From RGIG5579 sp045597125 (GTDB lineage Bacteria > Bacillota > Clostridia > Oscillospirales > SIG627): a DNA stretch of 36,200 nt. This document shows, piece by piece, positions 7,751 through 14,775 of the stretch. Under the pieces are notes generated by a model. The model did not search any database, was not told the origin of the DNA, and worked only from the letters and a program-made list of their open reading frames with translations. Position 1 is the stretch's first letter. Each line of letters opens with the position of its first letter. The stretch spans positions 1 through 36,200 of the forward strand of contig JAZODR010000053.1 of NCBI GenBank assembly GCA_045597125.1, in the 5' to 3' direction. Both the position numbers and the translations under genes were made by a program.

Positions 7751-8844
7751 TGAAACTGGATCATATTGAAGTAAATCATTTTCGTAATATTGCTTCGGCA
7801 TCCATTTCTTTTTCCAAAGGAAGCTGTGTTTTGGTGGGAAAAAATGCCCAAGGAAAAACCAATCTGATGGAAGCAATTTATCTGATGGCTTGCGGAAAAA
7901 GTTTTCGCGTCAAAGGCTATCGGGATTTAATTACCCACGGGGAGAAAGTGGCAAGTGTTACTGTTTCCGTAAGCGGAGAGGGTCTTCCTTTTCAGCTTCG
8001 AATGGTATTGGATGCACAAGATGGAAAAAGCATTTATAAAAATGGCGTGAAATTAGAGAGACTATCGGAATTTTTGGGGCTTTTTCGTGTAGTTTTGTTT
8101 TGTCCCGAACATTTATCTTTGATAAAAGATGGGCCGGGTAAACGAAGAAGCTTTATTGACAGCGCTATTTGTCAACTGCGGCCTTATTATGCTTCTTTAT
8201 TAAATGAATTTAATAGGTTGGAGGCACAAAGAGCGGCACTTCTGAAAGAAAGAAATAAAAAAGCATTTGATGATTCTCTCTTTGATGTTTGGAATGAAAG
8301 ACTTTGTGCCATCAGTGTAAAAATTGCTTGTATTCGGGCAGATTATATTGAAAATTTAATTTGTTATGCACCCAGGCATTTTGAGAAAATTTCCGGAGGA
8401 ACGGAAGTTCTGAAATTAAAATATATTTCCGATGTGTATCGTAAAGATATGACCCATAAAGAAATGGAAGAACATTATGCACTTCTGTTAAAAAACAATT
8501 TGGAAAGTGATATTCGTTACGGTTATACGGCAAAAGGAATCCATCGGGATGATTTGGAAATTCTCATTAATGATTTTACTGCAAAGGGAATTGCATCTCA
8601 GGGCCAACAAAGAAGCGCCGTGCTTTCATTAAAACTTGCGGAGGGAGAAATTTCCAAAGAGATGACGGGAAAAGATCCTGTGTATTTGCTGGACGATGTG
8701 CTAAGCGAATTGGATGAGCATAGACGGGGTTATATCACAAGCGGTCTTCAAGGCAAGCAAGTGATTCTTTCGGGTACCGACGAAGAAGATTTTGCTTTTG
8801 TGAATCAAAAAATCCGTGTTTCGGGAGGAACATTTGAAGGATGA
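7750..8844 (+). CDS. recF: DNA replication and repair protein RecF
   Basis: SMC-like ATPase that helps load RecA at gaps during recombinational repair. Length is 364 residues, as usual. Walker A is GKNAQGKTN (30-38), the ABC signature is SQGQQRS near residue 278, and Walker B is YLLDDVLSELD near residue 315. The start overlaps the dnaN stop by one base and the stop overlaps the next start by four bases (ATGA), so dnaN, recF and remB look like one translationally coupled unit. Nothing is missing or unusual. Confidence 0.97.
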   Translation: MKLDHIEVNHFRNIASASISFSKGSCVLVGKNAQGKTNLMEAIYLMACGKSFRVKGYRDLITHGEKVASVTVSVSGEGLPFQLRMVLDAQDGKSIYKNGVKLERLSEFLGLFRVVLFCPEHLSLIKDGPGKRRSFIDSAICQLRPYYASLLNEFNRLEAQRAALLKERNKKAFDDSLFDVWNERLCAISVKIACIRADYIENLICYAPRHFEKISGGTEVLKLKYISDVYRKDMTHKEMEEHYALLLKNNLESDIRYGYTAKGIHRDDLEILINDFTAKGIASQGQQRSAVLSLKLAEGEISKEMTGKDPVYLLDDVLSELDEHRRGYITSGLQGKQVILSGTDEEDFAFVNQKIRVSGGTFEG

Positions 8845-9098
8845 AAAATCCCTTTTTAGATCCCGGTGACGGATCTGCCATTTTAAAAAACAAAGTGGTT
8901 TTAATTTTAAATGCAGAAAGCGCTACTTTACAGAAGGATACCAGAAATTTTATTCGTAAATTAAGCAGAGGCGGAGATTCGGTATTACCGAAAAAATCTT
9001 TAAGGCAGGTCAATTCTCTGATTTTAACCAATGCTTACGGAAAAGATAGCTTATATTCTTCTTCCCGCTCGGCAAAATCTCTTGCCGAGGACAAATAA
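8841..9098 (+). CDS. remB: RemB/YaaB-like DUF370 protein
   Basis: 85-residue protein in the position occupied by yaaB (remB) between recF and gyrB in Bacillus. The pattern KDTRNFIRKLSRGG, then a short spacer, then a strand ending in LYSSSRSAKSL fits the DUF370 fold of the RemA/RemB family. RemA-type proteins bind DNA and control matrix genes in B. subtilis; RemB is less understood. The N-terminus (MKNPFLDPGDGSAIL) differs from the usual short start, and the first part of the family (ILN at about 28-30) is weakly conserved. The call rests on position plus the C-terminal half. The start overlaps recF by four bases; gyrB follows after 30 bases. Confidence 0.78.
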   Translation: MKNPFLDPGDGSAILKNKVVLILNAESATLQKDTRNFIRKLSRGGDSVLPKKSLRQVNSLILTNAYGKDSLYSSSRSAKSLAEDK

Positions 9099-9128
9099 AA
9101 TTTACACCGTAAGGAAAGGAATTGTATT

Positions 9129-11171
9129 TTGGAAAACAAAGAATTTGCAACAGTAAACACTACTTACGATGAAAGTCAAATTCAAGTACTGGAGGGTTTG
9201 GAGGCAGTCCGTAAAAGACCGGGTATGTATATCGGTTCTACGGGTCAGCGCGGTTTGCACCATCTAATCTACGAAATTGTGGATAACTCCATTGATGAAG
9301 CTCTGGCAGGAAGATGTGATACCATTACCGTTACGTTACATAAGGATGGCTCTGTAGGCGTTCAGGATAACGGACGCGGTGTACCTGCGGGAACACATCC
9401 AAAAATGGGCATTCCCACCCTGGAGGTGGTTTTTACCGTTTTGCATGCAGGCGGTAAATTCGGCGGTGGCGGATATAAAATTTCGGGTGGTCTTCACGGT
9501 GTAGGTGCCAGCGTTGTAAACGCTCTGTCCGAATGGATGGAGGTTGTCAATTGCTACGATGGCAAAGAATATACTGAGCGCTTTGAGCGCGGTAAGGTTG
9601 CCCGTCCTATTGAGTGTAAGGGAGATACGGAAAAGCACGGTCTTTACGTACGCTTTATGCCCGATGCCGAAATTTTTACCGAAATGGATTTTGATTACAC
9701 CACGGTTCTCAATCGTCTGCGTGAACAGGCATTTCTGACTGCAGGTGTTACCATTGAATTCTATGATGAGAGAGAATTTGACGGCAAAAGCGAAACCCAA
9801 GCGGCTTTGGAGAATGGACTGATTACCGAAGAAGAAGTCTTTTCTGAGGATGAAGAAGAGCGCGAGGACGGTGGTTACTACCGCAAGGAAAAGGAAAAGA
9901 AATATAATAAGCTTTGCTTTGAGGGTGGTATTCGTTCCTTCGTTACTTATTTGAATGAGAAAAAAAGATGCAATCTTCTCAATGAAAAGGTCATTTATAT
10001 TGCTACCGAGGGAAAAGGCTGTACTGCAGAGGTAGCACTCCAGTACAACGACGGTTATCAGGATATGACCCTTTCCTTTGCCAATAATATTCATACTCCC
10101 GAGGGCGGCACTCATGAAACCGGATTTAAGACGGGTCTGACCAAGGTATTTAATGAATATGCGAAAAAATATGGATATCTGAAAGACAGCGATAAGAAAT
10201 TTTCGGGCGAGGATGTAAGAGAGGGTCTAACTTGTATCATCTCCGTTAAAGTGGAGGAAACGCAGTTTGAAGGACAGACCAAAACAAAGCTCGGCAATGT
10301 TGAGGTTCGTCCTTTGGTAGATTCTTTGATGACGGAAAAGCTGGGTGAGTATTTTGAAGAAAATCCTGCTGTGGCAAAGTTGCTCATTGAAAAAGCGCTG
10401 GCAGCAAACCGTGCCAGAGAAGCCGCAAAGAAAGCAAGAGAGGCAAGCCGTCGCAAGAGTCCTTTGGAAAGCGGTGCGCATCCCGAAAAACTTGCTGACT
10501 GTCAGGAAAAGGATCCCGCAAAGTCTGAAATTTTCTTCGTAGAGGGAGATTCTGCAGGAGGCACGGCAAAGGACGGAAGAGATTCTAAGTATCAGGCAAT
10601 TTTACCCTTGAGAGGTAAAATTCTCAATGTTGAGAAGGCAAGACTTGACAGAGTTTATTCTTCTACCCAGATTATTCCGATTATTCAAGTATTGGGCTGC
10701 GGTATCGGAGACGATTTTGATATTGAAAAGCTTCGTTACGGAAAAATTATTCTGATGGCGGATGCGGATGTGGACGGCGCTCATATTAAGACGCTGCTTC
10801 TCACTTTCTTCTATCGCCATATGCGTCCCCTGATTGAAAAGGGCCATATCTTCTGTGCAATGCCGCCCTTGTATAAGGTGTATAAGGGAAAACAGCAGGA
10901 ATACGCTTTTTCGGATGAAGAGAGAGATGAAATTCTTGCAAGACTTGGAGATAAGGCACAGGCGGAACGCTATAAAGGTCTTGGTGAAATGGATGCAAGT
11001 CAGCTTTGGGAAACCACTATGGACCCTGAAACCAGAACACTTATTTCCGTTAGCATTGAGGATGCTTATGCGGCTGACGAGACCTTTACCCTTTTAATGG
11101 GTGATAAAGTAGAGCCTCGTCGTGAATTTATCGAGCAAAACGCAAAGTACGTACAGAATCTGGATATTTAA
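9129..11171 (+). CDS. gyrB: DNA gyrase subunit B
   Basis: ATPase subunit of gyrase, which introduces negative supercoils with GyrA. Length is 680 residues, about 40 more than B. subtilis GyrB. The ATPase motifs are VDNSIDEALAG (51-61), GRGVPAG (82-88) and GGLHGVGASVVNALSE (120-135). The TOPRIM motifs are VEGDSAGG (471-478) and the metal-binding DADVDG (545-550); the C-terminus MGDKVEPRREFIE is normal. The extra length is mainly an acidic segment at about residues 218-258 (EEVFSEDEEERED) in the transducer domain, before CFEGGIRSF. The start is TTG at 9129, placed 7 bases after AAGGAAAGGA (9112-9121); no ATG fits. An unusually long, repeat-rich gap separates it from gyrA. Confidence 0.97.
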   Translation: MENKEFATVNTTYDESQIQVLEGLEAVRKRPGMYIGSTGQRGLHHLIYEIVDNSIDEALAGRCDTITVTLHKDGSVGVQDNGRGVPAGTHPKMGIPTLEVVFTVLHAGGKFGGGGYKISGGLHGVGASVVNALSEWMEVVNCYDGKEYTERFERGKVARPIECKGDTEKHGLYVRFMPDAEIFTEMDFDYTTVLNRLREQAFLTAGVTIEFYDEREFDGKSETQAALENGLITEEEVFSEDEEEREDGGYYRKEKEKKYNKLCFEGGIRSFVTYLNEKKRCNLLNEKVIYIATEGKGCTAEVALQYNDGYQDMTLSFANNIHTPEGGTHETGFKTGLTKVFNEYAKKYGYLKDSDKKFSGEDVREGLTCIISVKVEETQFEGQTKTKLGNVEVRPLVDSLMTEKLGEYFEENPAVAKLLIEKALAANRAREAAKKAREASRRKSPLESGAHPEKLADCQEKDPAKSEIFFVEGDSAGGTAKDGRDSKYQAILPLRGKILNVEKARLDRVYSSTQIIPIIQVLGCGIGDDFDIEKLRYGKIILMADADVDGAHIKTLLLTFFYRHMRPLIEKGHIFCAMPPLYKVYKGKQQEYAFSDEERDEILARLGDKAQAERYKGLGEMDASQLWETTMDPETRTLISVSIEDAYAADETFTLLMGDKVEPRREFIEQNAKYVQNLDI

Positions 11172-11419
11172 TTGTGGAAAACTGTGTGGAAAGTGGGTAA
11201 AACTCCACAGAATCCACAAAGTTTTCCACAGAGCTGTGGGAAACTTTATCACAAGGGAGATATGGAAAAAAGACAGTCAGAATGGGGTATTTTTCCAAAT
11301 AAAAGAGTTTTTTTCCCCAATTTTTCCACAAGAAATGAGAAAAAGCCACAAGAGATGAGCGTTGTGAAACAAAACGCGTGAAACAGTGTTTTCCCTGAAA
11401 GAAAGGAAATTTTTCTACT
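11172..11419. repeat. gyrB-gyrA gap with DnaA-box-like inverted repeats
   Basis: This 248-base gap contains TTTTCCACA at 11222-11230 and 11322-11330 and its reverse form TGTGGAAAA at 11173-11181, each one mismatch from a DnaA box. Weaker copies lie at 11185-11193, 11210-11218 and 11235-11243. TGTGGAAAACTGTGTGGA (11173-11190) and TCCACAAAGTTTTCCACA (11213-11230) form an 18-base inverted repeat with one mismatch around a 22-base spacer. GTTTTCCACA (11221-11230) can instead pair with TGTGGGAAAC (11235-11244) around a GAGC loop. Neither hairpin is followed by a T-run, so simple termination is unlikely. I see no clear gyrA promoter. The gyrA ribosome site GAAAGGA is 13 bases from the ATG. Confidence 0.8.
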
Positions 11420-13954
11420 ATGGAACTGAATTTAAACGGCCAGAGAATTGAAAACGTTGATATTGTTAAAGAAATTAAAAAAAGCTATATCGACTACTCT
11501 ATGAGTGTTATTGTCGGTCGTGCGCTTCCCGATGTTCGTGACGGCTTGAAGCCCGTACACCGCCGAATTTTGTATGCGATGTATATGGATAATTTGACTC
11601 ACGATAAGCCTTTTCGCAAATCTGCTACCACCGTTGGTAACGTGCTGGGTCATTATCATCCCCATGGTGATAGTGCCGTTTACGACGCTATGGTTCGTTT
11701 GGCGCAGGGTTTTTCCATGCGCTATCCCTTGGTAGAGGGTCACGGTAACTTTGGTAATATTGATGGTGATGGTGCGGCTGCTTACCGTTATACCGAAGCC
11801 AGAATGGCAAAAATGGCAAATTCCATGCTTCAAGATATCGAAAAGGACGTAGTGGATTTTGTCCCCAACTTTGATAATAAATTAAAAGAGCCTACCGTTC
11901 TTCCCAGCCGTTTTCCCAATCTTTTGTGTAACGGTTCTGTAGGTATTGCTGTCGGTATGGCCACCAATATTCCTCCTCATAATCTGTGCGAGGTTATTGA
12001 TGCGGTCATTTATCTGATGGATAATCCCTCGGCAGAGGTTCGCGATTTGATGCAGTTTGTAAAAGGACCCGATTTCCCTACCGCTGCCAAGATTTACGGT
12101 ACCAACGGCATTGAGCAGGCGTACCTTACAGGCAGAGGAAAGGTTTTGATGCGCAGCCGCACTCATTTTGAGACCCGCGGTAAGCGCGAATGCATCATCG
12201 TCGATGAAATTCCTTATCAGGTAAACAAATCCGATTTGGTTAAGGGAATTGCCGACCTGGTAAAGGATAAGCGCATTGAGGGCATCGTTGACCTGCGCGA
12301 TGAAAGCTGTAAGGGCAAGATTCGCATTGTTATTGAGCTTCGCCACGATGTCAATCGCGATGTGATTCTTAATCTTTTGTATAAATATTCCCGTTTGCAG
12401 GAAACCTTTGCTATGAATATGCTGGCTCTGGTAAACGGAGAGCCTAAGACCCTTTCCCTCAAGCAGATGCTCAGTCATTATCTAAAGCATCAGGAAGAGG
12501 TGACCGCCAGACGTTGCCGCTTCGATTTAAACAAGGCACTTGCCCGTCTTCATATTTTAGAGGGCTATAAGATTGCCATAGACAATATTGACGAGGTTGT
12601 CCGTATCATCCGAGAAAATAAGACCGTTGCCGATGCAAAGGCGGCTTTGATTGTCCGTTTCGGTCTTTCCGATGTGCAGGGACAGGCTATTGTAGAAATG
12701 CCGCTGGGTCGTCTTGCAGGTCTTGAAATCGAGAAGATTCTGGAAGAAATGGAAGAAAAGAAAAAGCTGGTTGCTTATCTTGAAGGCATTCTTACCGATA
12801 AGGAAAAACTTCTTGCCCTTTTGAAGGAGGAGCTTCTTGAAATCCGCAAGAAATACGGTGATGAAAGAAGAACCACCATTGAGCAGGCGGCGGACGATAT
12901 TGTTTTGGAGGATTTGATTGAGAAGCATAAGGCAGTGGTAACCATTACCCACGCAGGCTACATCAAGCGTCAGAAGCTTTCCGATTATGAGGCGCAAAGA
13001 GCAGGCGGCAAGGGTATGCGCGCTCTGACTACCAAGGAGGAGGATTCCATTCGCGACCTCTTTGTCAGCCATAGCCACAATTATGTATTCTTCTTTTCCA
13101 ATCAGGGCCGTCTTTACGTGAAGAAGTGTTACGAGATTCCCGAGGCCTCCAGAACTGCCAAGGGTACCAATCTGGTCAACGTTCTTAATCTTAAGGAGGG
13201 GGAAAAGATTACCGCATTTCTTTCCGTGCAGAAGCTGGGTACCGAGGAGATTCTCTCTTTCGTGACCCGCGACGGCTTTGTGAAGCGTACTCCCTTAAAG
13301 CTTTTCCGCCACATTCGCCGTGACGGTGTGAAGGCGATTACCTTGAATGAAGGGGATGAACTTCTCTTTGTTAATAAGACCGAGGGGGATCAGGATTTGT
13401 TCGTTGCTTCTACCTCCGGTCTTGCCGTGCGCTTTGCTGAAAGCGAGATTCGTTTGATGGGCAGAACTGCCCGAGGTGTAAGAGCAATGCGTCTGGATGA
13501 AGGAGCCGCTGTTTGCGGTGCGGTATCTATTCTTCACGACGGTGAAGAGAGAAGTCTTGTAACCATGACCGATAACGGCGTAGGTAAGCGAAGCTGTTTT
13601 GACGAGTTTTCCACCAAGCACCGCGGCGGTAAGGGTATGAAGTGTCAAGCTTTGGGCGGTAAGGCAGGTACTCAGGTAATCGGAATTCTTGCTGTGAACG
13701 AAGAAGACGACTTGCTTCTCATTGCATCCGACGGAAAAATGGTTCGCGTCCACGCTGCGGATATTTCCCAAGTGGGCAGAGGCTCTGCGGGTATTTATGT
13801 CATGCGTACCGAGGAAGGCGAACAGCTGACCTCCATCCAGCGCGTAACGCCTGAAGAAGAGCTTCAAAAGGAAGCGGAAAAAGCCGAGGAATCCGGCGAG
13901 GAGATCTTTGGCGAGGAGGTTCCGGATCTGCTCGAAAATGAAGATGACGAGTAA
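11420..13954 (+). CDS. gyrA: DNA gyrase subunit A
   Basis: DNA-cutting and strand-wrapping subunit of gyrase; 844 residues. The breakage-reunion domain is intact: HPHGDSAVYDAMVRLAQ (80-96) and the catalytic tyrosine Y124 in AYRYTEARM. The residues matching E. coli Ser83 and Asp87 are S85 and D89, the quinolone-sensitive forms. The C-terminal beta-pinwheel carries the GyrA box QRAGGKG, which supports a true gyrase and not topoisomerase IV. The protein ends in an acidic tail (from about residue 813 to the C-terminus DLLENEDDE). The phosphopantetheinyl transferase start overlaps the last codons. Confidence 0.98.
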   Translation: MELNLNGQRIENVDIVKEIKKSYIDYSMSVIVGRALPDVRDGLKPVHRRILYAMYMDNLTHDKPFRKSATTVGNVLGHYHPHGDSAVYDAMVRLAQGFSMRYPLVEGHGNFGNIDGDGAAAYRYTEARMAKMANSMLQDIEKDVVDFVPNFDNKLKEPTVLPSRFPNLLCNGSVGIAVGMATNIPPHNLCEVIDAVIYLMDNPSAEVRDLMQFVKGPDFPTAAKIYGTNGIEQAYLTGRGKVLMRSRTHFETRGKRECIIVDEIPYQVNKSDLVKGIADLVKDKRIEGIVDLRDESCKGKIRIVIELRHDVNRDVILNLLYKYSRLQETFAMNMLALVNGEPKTLSLKQMLSHYLKHQEEVTARRCRFDLNKALARLHILEGYKIAIDNIDEVVRIIRENKTVADAKAALIVRFGLSDVQGQAIVEMPLGRLAGLEIEKILEEMEEKKKLVAYLEGILTDKEKLLALLKEELLEIRKKYGDERRTTIEQAADDIVLEDLIEKHKAVVTITHAGYIKRQKLSDYEAQRAGGKGMRALTTKEEDSIRDLFVSHSHNYVFFFSNQGRLYVKKCYEIPEASRTAKGTNLVNVLNLKEGEKITAFLSVQKLGTEEILSFVTRDGFVKRTPLKLFRHIRRDGVKAITLNEGDELLFVNKTEGDQDLFVASTSGLAVRFAESEIRLMGRTARGVRAMRLDEGAAVCGAVSILHDGEERSLVTMTDNGVGKRSCFDEFSTKHRGGKGMKCQALGGKAGTQVIGILAVNEEDDLLLIASDGKMVRVHAADISQVGRGSAGIYVMRTEEGEQLTSIQRVTPEEELQKEAEKAEESGEEIFGEEVPDLLENEDDE

Positions 13955-14468
13955 TACGGTCTATACTTATATCAAATTTACCACAAACGATGCAAAACGG
14001 GATTCCGCCCGTCTTTTGTCTGAAGCTTTAACACTTTTTTGGGCAAAAACGGATTTGGAGCCTGAAGAAATTCAGCGTACCTGTGAGGGGAAACCATATT
14101 TCCCCTCGGGGCGGTCGTATCTTTCCGTTACCCATACAGGAAATCTTTTTGCAGTTGTTTTTGCTTCTCGTCCCATCGGTATTGATGGGGAAAAAGCAGA
14201 GGAAAAGCGAAGTCGCATTGCGGAGAAAAAATTTTCTCCCCAGGAGAGGCTTTTGCCTTTTTCTTATGTTTGGAGTGCGAAAGAAGCGGTGTCCAAGCTT
14301 GTGGGGACGGGACTTGCCGATTTGATGCAGGTATCGGTAACAAAGGGCCGTGCAATTTTCGGCGGAAAGGGTTATACCCTTCGGGAAGAGATTCTCGGAG
14401 ATTATCGCCTTGTGACTGCCACCGAGGAAGGATGGGATTATGGAGCAGAAGCGCTTTCAGAAAAATGA
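13938..14468 (+). CDS. Sfp-type 4'-phosphopantetheinyl transferase
   Basis: Transfers phosphopantetheine from CoA to a serine of an acyl or peptidyl carrier protein. The 176 residues contain the superfamily motifs: GKPYF (51-55), SVTHTGN (63-69), the metal-binding PIGIDGEK with D83 and E85, and WSAKEAVSKLVG (112-123) with E116. It is shorter than Sfp (about 224 residues) but longer than AcpS. No biosynthetic cluster is in the window, so its partner may be the fatty-acid carrier protein. Starts at 13938 and 13944 are both possible; both overlap gyrA and neither has a well-spaced ribosome site (GGAGG at 13914-13918 is 19 bases away), which suggests coupling to gyrA translation. The 3' end overlaps the next gene by 29 bases. 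Confidence 0.85.
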   Translation: MKMTSNTVYTYIKFTTNDAKRDSARLLSEALTLFWAKTDLEPEEIQRTCEGKPYFPSGRSYLSVTHTGNLFAVVFASRPIGIDGEKAEEKRSRIAEKKFSPQERLLPFSYVWSAKEAVSKLVGTGLADLMQVSVTKGRAIFGGKGYTLREEILGDYRLVTATEEGWDYGAEALSEK

Positions 14469-14775
14469 CAATGGATTTGTTTGCACCCATTGCGGAAAGC
14501 ACGTGCCTCCCAATCAGGTGACCAGCCGCGATCATTGCCCTTTTTGCCTTACCTCTCTCCATGTGGATATTTGTCCGGGAGACCGTGCAAACCCCTGTAA
14601 AGGTACTCTTATACCCATTCGCACGGAGCCTCATGTGAAAAAAGGTTTCGTAATCTATTACAAATGTTCCAAATGCCATGCAAAGGTCAGCAATAAGGCG
14701 GCGATGACGGGAGTATGTCCCGATGATACCGACCTTTTGATCCGATTGACTGCTAATACTACGGAGGATGTTTAA
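14440..14775 (+). CDS. RNHCP-domain zinc-binding protein
   Basis: 111-residue protein of the RNHCP family, named for the motif seen here as SRDHCPFCLTSLHVDICPGDR (about residues 28-48; Arg-Asn is Arg-Asp here). Four CxxC-type pairs (CTHC, CPFC, CSKC and single cysteines near CPGD and NPC) point to one or two zinc sites. The molecular role of the family is not known to me; a nucleic-acid or structural role is only a guess. It overlaps the transferase gene by 29 bases and its TAA overlaps the ftsK ATG by one base (TAATG), so all three are probably made from one message. GAAGGA lies 8-13 bases before the ATG. Confidence 0.88.
   Translation: MEQKRFQKNDNGFVCTHCGKHVPPNQVTSRDHCPFCLTSLHVDICPGDRANPCKGTLIPIRTEPHVKKGFVIYYKCSKCHAKVSNKAAMTGVCPDDTDLLIRLTANTTEDV

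Noticed and set aside
8841..9098. S4-domain YaaA-like protein as an identity for the small gene after recF
   Set aside because: The sequence lacks the S4 fold pattern and the position after recF matches yaaB/remB; the KDTRNFIRK motif fits DUF370.
11172..11381. Open frames of 65-80 codons within the gyrB-gyrA gap
   Set aside because: They have no ribosome sites that fit, overlap the inverted repeats, encode low-complexity Phe/Lys/Asn-rich products, and resemble no known protein.
11364..11385. Two GTGAAACA motifs before gyrA as parS half-sites
   Set aside because: Only the right half of parS is present in each copy (11364-11371 and 11378-11385); the left half is absent, so efficient ParB loading is not expected.
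11650..11720. Quinolone-resistance change in gyrA
   Set aside because: The two key positions are Ser85 and Asp89, the common sensitive forms.
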